From: Paracoccaceae bacterium
GTDB lineage: Bacteria; Pseudomonadota; Alphaproteobacteria; Rhodobacterales; Rhodobacteraceae
Length of the DNA stretch: 64,000 bases
Assembly (NCBI GenBank): GCA_947371955.1
Contig: CANBRQ010000003.1
Span: 1-64,000 of the forward strand
Direction of reading: 5' to 3'
Below the pieces are notes generated by a model that ran no database searches, was not told the origin of the DNA, and was given only the letters and a program-made list of their open reading frames with translations. The position numbers and the translations under genes are program-made. Position 1 is the first letter of the stretch. Each line of letters begins with the position of its first letter. Below, piece by piece: positions 56,785 to 64,000 of the stretch.

Positions 56785-59166
56785 ATGCCTGCCCCAAGCG
56801 CCCCTTCTGACATGGAGCCTGTCATGACCGTCCGCGATATCTTCGACACCATGTCCTACGGCCCCGCGCCCGAGTCCAATGCCGAGGCGCTCGCATGGCT
56901 CGCCAAGCACAAGGGCCAGTTCGGCCACTGGATCGACGGGGCCTTCACCGCGCCGGGCCAGACCTTCGCCACCCGCAACCCTGCAACTGGCGATATCCTG
57001 TCTGAGGTGACCCAAGGCAGCGCCGCTGATCTTGAGGCCGCCGTGGCCGCCGCCCGCCGCGCCCAGCCGAAATGGGCAAAGCTATCTGGCCACCAGCGCG
57101 CCAAATACCTCTATGCCCTCGCCCGCCTCGTCCAGAAGCATTCCCGCCTGTTGGCCGTGCTGGAGACGATGGACAACGGCAAACCGATCCGCGAGTCGCG
57201 TGACATCGACATTCCGCTGGTCGCCCGCCACTTCTACTACCACGCCGGCCTCGCCCAGCTTCTTTCGTCGGAGCAGCCGGGGCTGGAGCCTCTGGGCGTC
57301 TGCGGCGCGGTCATCCCGTGGAACTTCCCCCTTCTGATGCTGGCATGGAAAGTCGCCCCCGCCTTGGCCGCCGGCAACACGATCATCCTGAAACCTGCCG
57401 AATACACCCCCCTCACCGCCCTCCTCTTCGCCGAACTCTCCCGTGAGGCAGGCCTCCCGAAAGGCGTCCTCAACATCGTCACAGGAGACGGTGAGACCGG
57501 TGCGGCGCTGGTCGCCCATCCCGGCCTCGACAAGATCGCCTTCACCGGCTCCACCTCGGTCGGCCGCAAAATCCGTGAGGCCACCGCAGGCTCGGGCACG
57601 GCGCTGACCTTGGAGCTTGGCGGCAAATCCCCCTACATCGTGTTCGACGACGCCGATCTGGACTCGGCTGTCGAGGGTCTGGTGGATGCCATCTGGTTCA
57701 ACCAGGGCCAGGTCTGCTGCGCCGGATCGCGGCTTCTGGTGCAGGAAGGTGTCGCCGACCGCTTCCACGCCAAGCTGAAACGCAGGATGGACGGCCTGCG
57801 CCTTGGCGACCCGTTGGACAAATGCATCGACGTTGGCGCCATCGTCGACCCGGTGCAACTGGACACCATCACCAAGCTGGTCGATGCCTGCAAGGATGGC
57901 CAAGTCTACCGCGCCGCCACGCCGGTCCCGGTCGGCTGCTACTATCCGCCGACCCTGATCACCGGCCTCTCGGCCGCCTCGCCGCTAATGCAAGAGGAAA
58001 TCTTCGGCCCGGTTCTGGTGTCGATGACCTTCCGCACGCCCACCGAAGCCGTCGAGCTTGCCAACAACACCCGCTATGGCCTCGCGGCAAGCGTCTGGAC
58101 AGAGAACATCAACCTCGCCCTCGACATGGCCCCCAAGATCAAGGCGGGGGTCGTCTGGGTCAACGCCACCAACCTCTTCGACGCGGCAGCCGGTTTCGGC
58201 GGCGTACGTGAAAGCGGCTTCGGGCGTGAGGGCGGTTGGGAGGGCCTGCTCGCCTACCTCAAGCCCTCCCGCAAAACCAAACCCCTTGGGCAACTGAAGC
58301 CCCTTCCAGAGCCCGATGACCTTCAGGTCGAGGGTCTGGACCGCACCGCCAAACTCTTCATCGGCGGCAAGCAGGCGCGCCCCGATGGCGGCTATTCCCG
58401 CGCCGTGGTCTCGCCCAAAGGCAAGCTGCTCGGCCAGATCGGCCTTGGCAATCGCAAGGACATCCGCAACGCGGTCGAGGCTGCCCATGCCGCCAAAGGC
58501 TGGGGCAAGGCCACCGGCCACAACCGCGCGCAAATCCTGTTCTACATCGCCGAAAACCTTTCGGCCCGCGCCGCCGAATTCGCCAGCCGCCTGAAAGACC
58601 TCACCGGCAAACCCGGCGAGGCCGAGGTCGAGGCGTCCATCCAGCGCCTCTTCACCTATGCCGCCTGGGCCGACAAATACGACGGGGCCGCCAAAGCCGT
58701 TCCGATGCGCGGCATTGCGCTTGCGATGAACGAACCCACCGGCGTCATCGGCATAATCTGCCCGGATGAGGCGCCGCTTCTCGGCCTCATCTCGACCATG
58801 GCACCCGCCATCGCCATGGGCAACACCACGATCCTGATCCCGTCCGAAGCCGCCCCCCTTGCGGCGACCGACTTCTACCAGATCCTTGAAACCTCCGACC
58901 TGCCCGGCGGTGTCGTCAACATCGTCACCGGCGCCCATGCCGAACTGGCCAAACCCCTTGCCTCCCATATGGACGTTGATGCCGTCTGGTCCTTCTCCTC
59001 CACCCCGCTCTCGACCCAAATCGAGAAGGAATCGACCGGCAACCTCAAGCGCACCTGGGTCAACCATGCCCGAGCGCGTGACTGGTACGGCCCCGAAGGT
59101 GAAGGCCGCGAATTCCTGCGTCACGCCACCGCCGTCAAGACCGTCTGGGTGCCCTACGGCGAGTGA
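56785..59166 (+). CDS. Bidomain aldehyde dehydrogenase, ALDH16-type
   Basis: GGAGG SD before ATG 56785; first domain has LTLELGGKSPYIVFDDADLDSAV and NQGQVCCAGSRLL (catalytic Cys); second domain is ALDH-like without an equivalent Cys. Confidence 0.93.
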   Translation: MPAPSAPSDMEPVMTVRDIFDTMSYGPAPESNAEALAWLAKHKGQFGHWIDGAFTAPGQTFATRNPATGDILSEVTQGSAADLEAAVAAARRAQPKWAKLSGHQRAKYLYALARLVQKHSRLLAVLETMDNGKPIRESRDIDIPLVARHFYYHAGLAQLLSSEQPGLEPLGVCGAVIPWNFPLLMLAWKVAPALAAGNTIILKPAEYTPLTALLFAELSREAGLPKGVLNIVTGDGETGAALVAHPGLDKIAFTGSTSVGRKIREATAGSGTALTLELGGKSPYIVFDDADLDSAVEGLVDAIWFNQGQVCCAGSRLLVQEGVADRFHAKLKRRMDGLRLGDPLDKCIDVGAIVDPVQLDTITKLVDACKDGQVYRAATPVPVGCYYPPTLITGLSAASPLMQEEIFGPVLVSMTFRTPTEAVELANNTRYGLAASVWTENINLALDMAPKIKAGVVWVNATNLFDAAAGFGGVRESGFGREGGWEGLLAYLKPSRKTKPLGQLKPLPEPDDLQVEGLDRTAKLFIGGKQARPDGGYSRAVVSPKGKLLGQIGLGNRKDIRNAVEAAHAAKGWGKATGHNRAQILFYIAENLSARAAEFASRLKDLTGKPGEAEVEASIQRLFTYAAWADKYDGAAKAVPMRGIALAMNEPTGVIGIICPDEAPLLGLISTMAPAIAMGNTTILIPSEAAPLAATDFYQILETSDLPGGVVNIVTGAHAELAKPLASHMDVDAVWSFSSTPLSTQIEKESTGNLKRTWVNHARARDWYGPEGEGREFLRHATAVKTVWVPYGE

Positions 59167-59183
59167 CCCGGTCCTTTCATCCC

Positions 59184-59243
59184 TTTTCATTTGTTCACAA
59201 GTATCCCACGGGAGGGTCCGGGAGGGTGTGAAACACTCCCGGC
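59184..59243 (-). repeat. Intergenic repeat family 1, copy G
   Basis: Minus strand GGGAGTGTTTCACACCCTCCCGGACCCTCCCGTGGGATACTTGTGAACAAATGAAAA. Confidence 0.72.
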
Positions 59244-59411
59244 CGCTGGCCCCGCAGACAGACGCTTCCCGTCTTTCCCCACCGACTTACCATAAACTTG
59301 ACGCTTCAAATCGCTTGACCCAAGGGCGGCGCAGGCTGATGCTGCGGCCTAATCCAGCACCGCCCCGTTGGGCGTCCGACACCCTTTTCTTTGCACCAAG
59401 GACAGTTTGAC

Positions 59412-60929
59412 ATGACAATCCGCACCCTGGCCGGAACCTCGGCCCTTGTTCTGTTGATGAGTACACCGGCCCTTATGGCCGACGTGACACCCGAGCAGGT
59501 CTGGCAAAGCTGGCAGGATGGCATCGCCTCGATGGGCAACAAGGTCACCGCCGAAAGCGCCACGCGCAACGGCGACGTGCTGGAGGTGATCAACATCACC
59601 ATCGGCGATGACGCCAAGGGCACGATGATGCTGGACCGGCTTGATTTTCAGGATCTGGGCGATGGCACCGTTGCCGTGCTGCTGAACGACTCCTTCCCGG
59701 TGACCTTCAACAAGCCTGCCGATCCGGCGGACCCGGCTTCGAAACCCAGCGAGGTCGTGTTCAACTTTGCAGCGCCCAAGGCCGAAATCACCGCATCCGG
59801 GACACCAGAGGCGATCAGCTACAAGGCCGATGCTGACAAGCTGACCCTGACCGTTGACACGATCGACGGGGCTCCGGCCGCCGACAAGAATGCTGCCTTC
59901 GAACTGGTTCTGGAGGGCCTCGCCAGCACCTATTCCCTGACGGGAGGCGATGTGGCCGTCCTGTCGGAGGACCTCGCTGCGAAATCGATCTCGCTGACCG
60001 CAAAGGGCAAAAACGATACCGACGGCTCCACGGGCGACGTCAAGGCCAGCGTTGCGGACCTGACCAGCAAGTTCGAGATCAAGGCCCCGAAGGACTTCGA
60101 CAAGGTCGATCTGACCACGGCAATGGCGAAGGGCTTTTCCGTCACGGGCAGCTTCGGCTTTGGCACCTCCTCGTTTGATATCAACAGCACGGACGCCACT
60201 GGCGTGCCGACCGAGGTCATTGGCGGCCTGGCCAGTGGTTCGCAGAACCTGACGCTGGACGGATCGAAGTTCGACTATTCAAACGACAGCAAGGGCGCTG
60301 CCTTCAAAGTCGTTTCGCCGACCGTGCCGCTGCCGGATGCCTCGTTCACCTACGGAGAGGCCGGGGTGCATCTGGTGATGCCAGTCGCGAAATCCGACAC
60401 CCCGGCTGATTTCGCTTTCTCGCTCAACCTCGTGGACCTTGCGCCGTCCGAGGCGATCTGGGGCATGGCCGACTCGACCAAGATGCTGAAACATGACCCG
60501 GCCTCGCTGATCATCGACACCAAAGGCAAGGCCACGATGACCCGCGACATCTTCGCCGATGCCGCAGCCATCGAAGGCGGCAACAAGGATGCGCCGGGCC
60601 TTTTGAACGCGCTGGACCTGACCAAATTCAACCTCAAGGCCTTGGGGGCGGAGATCGTGTCGTCAGGGTCCTTTACCTTCGACAATACCGATATGACCAC
60701 CTATTCCGGCGTGCCGGCCCCGACCGGCAAGATCGACATCAAGGCCACCGGGGTGAATGCGGTGATCGATACTCTGGTCAAAATGGGCCTCGTGCCGCAG
60801 GATCAGGCCATGCAGGGCCGCATGATGCTGTCGATGTTCGCCAACACCTCGACCACGGCGGATGAGATGACCTCGACGCTGGAGTTCAAGGACAAGCACT
60901 TCTTCGCCAACGGCCAGCAACTGCAATAA
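59412..60929 (+). CDS. DUF2125-like secreted protein
   Basis: Signal peptide MTIRTLAGTSALVLLMSTPALMA, then long beta-rich repetitive exported domain. Confidence 0.8.
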   Translation: MTIRTLAGTSALVLLMSTPALMADVTPEQVWQSWQDGIASMGNKVTAESATRNGDVLEVINITIGDDAKGTMMLDRLDFQDLGDGTVAVLLNDSFPVTFNKPADPADPASKPSEVVFNFAAPKAEITASGTPEAISYKADADKLTLTVDTIDGAPAADKNAAFELVLEGLASTYSLTGGDVAVLSEDLAAKSISLTAKGKNDTDGSTGDVKASVADLTSKFEIKAPKDFDKVDLTTAMAKGFSVTGSFGFGTSSFDINSTDATGVPTEVIGGLASGSQNLTLDGSKFDYSNDSKGAAFKVVSPTVPLPDASFTYGEAGVHLVMPVAKSDTPADFAFSLNLVDLAPSEAIWGMADSTKMLKHDPASLIIDTKGKATMTRDIFADAAAIEGGNKDAPGLLNALDLTKFNLKALGAEIVSSGSFTFDNTDMTTYSGVPAPTGKIDIKATGVNAVIDTLVKMGLVPQDQAMQGRMMLSMFANTSTTADEMTSTLEFKDKHFFANGQQLQ

Positions 60930-61052
60930 CCAGCGCGCAGGGGGCCGCCCGGCGTGGCCCCCTTCATCACCCGTCTGTGCGCGGTGCAGGGCGCGTGCCG
61001 ACCTTGTCTGCGGCCCGGCTTTCCCCCATATCTGCTCCAAAGGGGACCCTGA

Positions 61053-62396
61053 ATGCCGCATGATCTGAACCACCTGACCCAAGCCCTGCTCGCCGCCGCC
61101 AAAGCCGCCGGGGCCGACAGTGCCGATGCCTTAGCCGTGGGCGGTCAATCCCTGTCCATCGACATCCGCCAAGGCAAGCTGGAACAGGCCGAACGTGCCG
61201 AGGGCGTGGAGGTTGGCCTGCGCGTGATGATGGGCCACCGTCAGGCCTGCGTCTCGGCGTCGGATATTTCCCCGGCCACCTTCGCACGCTTGGCAGAACG
61301 CGCCGTGGCGATGGCGCAGGAAGCGCCCGAGGATGACACCGTGGGCCTGGCATCACCCGATCAACTGGCCAAAAGCTGGGACGTCGCAGCCCTTGAAATG
61401 GCCGATCCCGGCGCGGAACCTTCGGCGAAAGCGCTGGAAGAAGCCGCCCGCCGCGCTGAAGCTGCCGCCTTGACCGCTGGCGCGATCACGCAGGTCGAAG
61501 CCTCCGCCGCCTATTCCAGCCGCGCCTTGCATCTTGCCACTTCCAACGGCTTTTCCGGCGGCTACGGCCGCACTTCGCATTCCGTGTCCGCCGTGGCCTT
61601 CACCGGATCGGGCACCGCGATGGAGCGGGACTGGGCCGCCGAGGGTCGCATCTTCGCCGCCGACATGCCTGACCCCGAGGGCATCGGCCAGCTAGCCGGC
61701 GAACGCGCCCTGCAGCGCGCAGGCTCGGTCAAGCCGCCGACCGGCGCCTATCCGGTGCTGTTTGACGAACGCATTGCCTCTTCGATCATCGGCCATGTGC
61801 TGATGGCGGTGAACGGTGCCTCCATCGTGCGCGGCACATCGTGGGCGCGCAACAAACTGGGCGAGCAGATCCTGCCCAAGGGCCTGTCGATCATCGAGGA
61901 CCCGCACCGCGCCCGCATCTCGGGCTCTCGCCCTTTTGATGGCGAGGGGCTGTCGACCCAGCGGCGCGCCTTGGTTGAAGATGGCGTGCTGATGGGCTGG
62001 ACGCTGGACCTTGCCAATGCCCGCAAGCTTGGCCTGCAATCCACCGGCAACGCCGCACGCGGCACGGGGGCACCGCCCTCGCCTTCCACGACGAACATCG
62101 ACCTGACCCAAGGCTCCGTCACGCGCGAGGACCTTCTTGCCCAGATGGGCACCGGGCTTCTTGTCACCTCGCTGATCGGTTCGACCATCAACCCCACCAC
62201 GGGCGACTATTCCCGGGGCGCTTCGGGCTTCTGGGTCGAGAATGGCCAGATCAAATACCCCGTCAACGAATGCACCATCGCCGGCAACCTCTTGGACATG
62301 CTGCTGCGCCTGACGCCCGCCAACGACGCTCGGGCGCATTACTCCACCCGCGTGCCCAGCCTGCTGATCGAGGGATTGATGCTTGCCGGAGCATGA
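61053..62396 (+). CDS. pmbA: TldD/PmbA family protein
   Basis: Typical PmbA length; FDERIASSIIGHVLMAVNGASIVRGTSWARNKLGEQIL; GSTINPTTGDYSRGASGFWVENGQIKYPVNECTIAGNLLDML. Confidence 0.95.
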   Translation: MPHDLNHLTQALLAAAKAAGADSADALAVGGQSLSIDIRQGKLEQAERAEGVEVGLRVMMGHRQACVSASDISPATFARLAERAVAMAQEAPEDDTVGLASPDQLAKSWDVAALEMADPGAEPSAKALEEAARRAEAAALTAGAITQVEASAAYSSRALHLATSNGFSGGYGRTSHSVSAVAFTGSGTAMERDWAAEGRIFAADMPDPEGIGQLAGERALQRAGSVKPPTGAYPVLFDERIASSIIGHVLMAVNGASIVRGTSWARNKLGEQILPKGLSIIEDPHRARISGSRPFDGEGLSTQRRALVEDGVLMGWTLDLANARKLGLQSTGNAARGTGAPPSPSTTNIDLTQGSVTREDLLAQMGTGLLVTSLIGSTINPTTGDYSRGASGFWVENGQIKYPVNECTIAGNLLDMLLRLTPANDARAHYSTRVPSLLIEGLMLAGA

Positions 62397-63177
62397 TCTT
62401 GCCCTGCTGATTGATGCCGCCAGACTGGCCGGGGCCATCGCCCTGCGCCACTGGCGGCAGGCTCCGCAGGTCTGGGAAAAGCCCGACGGTCAGGGCCCGG
62501 TGTCCGCCGCCGACATCGAGGTGAACGAGGCGCTGGCCGCCTACCTGCGCAGCCTGCGCCCGACCTACGGCTGGCTGTCCGAGGAATCCGAGGACGACAC
62601 CGCCCGTCTGTCGACCGAAAGCCAGTTCGTCCTTGACCCGATCGACGGCACCCGCACGTTCTTGAAGGGCGAGACGGCGTTTTCCCATTCGCTGGCCGTT
62701 GTGAAGAACGGGCAGGTCACCGCCGGGGTTGTCTACCTTCCTGCGCAAGACAAGCTTTACGCGGCCACAATTGACGGCCCCGCCACCCTGAACGGGGTCG
62801 AGATCCGGGCCACGACCCCCACAACCTCCATCGACGCCCGCGTTCTGACGGGCAAAGGCGCATTGTCACCGGACCAATGGCCAGGCGGCGTACCGACGAT
62901 CAGCCGGCACTTCCGCTCCTCAATGGCGTGGCGGCTGTGTCTGGTGGCCGAGGGCGCGTTTGATGCCATGCTGACCCTGCGCCCCTCGTGGGAATGGGAC
63001 ATCGCAGCAGGCAGCCTGATCGCCGCGCGCGCCGGGGCGCGGGTGACGGACCGCCGGGGCGCGCCGCTGCACTTCAACGCAGCCGATCCGCGCAGTGCGG
63101 GGGTGATCGTGGCCTCACCAGACCTGCACACCGAACTGATCGCCCGGCTGCTGGCAGCGGAATTGACCCCGAAATGA
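62383..63177 (+). CDS. Inositol monophosphatase / 3'(2'),5'-bisphosphate nucleotidase family
   Basis: YGWLSEESEDD; FVLDPIDGTRTFLKGETAFSHSLAVVKNGQV; SWEWDIAAGSLIAARAGARVTDRRG. Confidence 0.93.
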   Translation: MPEHDLALLIDAARLAGAIALRHWRQAPQVWEKPDGQGPVSAADIEVNEALAAYLRSLRPTYGWLSEESEDDTARLSTESQFVLDPIDGTRTFLKGETAFSHSLAVVKNGQVTAGVVYLPAQDKLYAATIDGPATLNGVEIRATTPTTSIDARVLTGKGALSPDQWPGGVPTISRHFRSSMAWRLCLVAEGAFDAMLTLRPSWEWDIAAGSLIAARAGARVTDRRGAPLHFNAADPRSAGVIVASPDLHTELIARLLAAELTPK

Positions 63178-63213
63178 AAAAGGGCGCGGAGTGATCCGCG
63201 CCCTTTTCCTTTT
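63178..63213. terminator. Bidirectional Rho-independent terminator
   Basis: AAAAGGGCGCGGA-gtga-TCCGCGCCCTTTT then CCTTTTA; convergent genes. Confidence 0.9.
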
Positions 63214-63224
63214 ATGTCAGATCC

Positions 63225-64000
63225 TTACATCTTGGGCTTGCGCGGCGGCACGAAACGCTTGGACGTATCACCCGCATCCCGCGCCGCAGCCGGCTTGGCA
63301 TAGGACTTGGGCGCATCACCCGCCGCGTGCGACTTGAAACCACCCGACCGCGCCGGCTTGTCACCGAACGACTTGGCCGCATAGGGCTTGGCGCCGAACG
63401 ACTTGGACGGAGCACCCTCCGAACGCGGCTCATAGCGCGGCTTGTCGCCGGCATAGGGCGCACGCGCCGGTTTGGCCGCATCGCCTGCCGCATGGCTCTT
63501 GTAACCCGAAGCGCGCGCCGGACCGCCTTCAGCCCCGCCTTGCGACTTGTAACCCGCCGAGCGCGGCTTGAAGCCTTCCTTGTCGCCGTAAGCCTTGCGC
63601 TCGTAGGGCTTTGCATCGCCTTCCGCACGCTTCAGGTAGGGCTTGCGCACGCCATCCGCCGACTTGCCCATGTAGGGCGAGCGGGCTTCACGCGGCGCGC
63701 CGTCGGTCGGCAGCGGGGTCCAGGTCTTGCGCTCGGGCTCAGCACCCGACCGCTCGGTCTTGGCATAGGCGGGCTTGGCATAGGCGGGCTTGGCACCGTA
63801 AGCCGGACGGTCCGACGCGGGCTTGGAATAGGCGGGCTTTTCATAAGCCGGACGGTCCGAGGCGTGACGGTCGTAAGCGGGCTTTTCATAGGCCGGACGG
63901 TCGCCTGCCGGTTTGTCATAGGTCTTGCGCGGGGCCTTGTCGTAGGATTTGGCCGCATCGGTCTTCGGATAGCCGGTCTTGGCCGGACGATCCTCGGCCC
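63225..64000 (-). CDS. C-terminal low-complexity basic tail of a protein whose N-terminal domain is off window
   Basis: Minus frame is open from 63225 to the window edge: ...RPAYEKPAYDRHASDRPAYEKPAYSKPASDRPAYGAKPAYAKPAYAK...; ends RFVPPRKPKM. The 148-aa ORF in the track is only its 3' part. Confidence 0.75.
   Translation of the reverse strand, partial: AEDRPAKTGYPKTDAAKSYDKAPRKTYDKPAGDRPAYEKPAYDRHASDRPAYEKPAYSKPASDRPAYGAKPAYAKPAYAKTERSGAEPERKTWTPLPTDGAPREARSPYMGKSADGVRKPYLKRAEGDAKPYERKAYGDKEGFKPRSAGYKSQGGAEGGPARASGYKSHAAGDAAKPARAPYAGDKPRYEPRSEGAPSKSFGAKPYAAKSFGDKPARSGGFKSHAAGDAPKSYAKPAAARDAGDTSKRFVPPRKPKM

Noticed and set aside
63700-63960. Possible CRISPR-like or satellite tandem repeat
   Set aside because: Units are variable and in frame with a Lys/Tyr/Ala-rich coding tail; no uniform repeat-spacer structure.

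Overview
The window is 64 kb of GC-rich, gene-dense chromosome with alphaproteobacterial (Rhodobacteraceae-like) character. Most of it is core metabolism. No rRNA, tRNA, CRISPR array, transposase, prophage or secretion island was recognised. Main blocks: PhoX-like protein (partial), cobS and hemF (0-2.7 kb); rsmC-like, clpS, HAD hydrolase, dacA-SPOR and FAH hydrolase (2.8-7.7 kb); a complete cbb3 oxidase locus ccoNOQP-ccoGHIS with two perfect FNR boxes and a divergent usp gene (7.7-16.8 kb); divergent epmA/efp (16.9-18.6 kb); a LacI-regulated sugar ABC operon with GH13 and GH32/68-like hydrolases (19-27.2 kb); GH25 lysozyme and an uncharacterised two-gene Cys-rich cassette (27.4-29 kb); a dimethylglycine/sarcosine dehydrogenase-like protein, a rhamnose mutarotase-like protein and znuBC-zur-znuA with a Zur-like box (29-35 kb); galM; a urate/allantoin catabolic cluster puuD-LysR-uraH-puuE/uraD fusion-ureidoglycine aminohydrolase-allA (37-44.5 kb); kinase plus class III aminotransferase, rpe, GAPDH, gnd, SMP-30, NhaD, deoC and a bidomain ALDH16-type protein (47-59 kb); DUF2125, pmbA and cysQ-like genes; and a low-complexity basic C-terminal tail that runs off the edge. 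The best candidates for undescribed biology are (i) the translationally coupled 80-aa/148-aa Cys-rich cassette behind a leader terminator at 28.2-28.95 kb, (ii) three dispersed intergenic palindrome families, two of them with compensatory changes visible by eye, and (iii) the deoC-ALDH16 pair joined by a long hairpin just upstream of a Shine-Dalgarno site. No unmistakable novel defence or mobile system was found.
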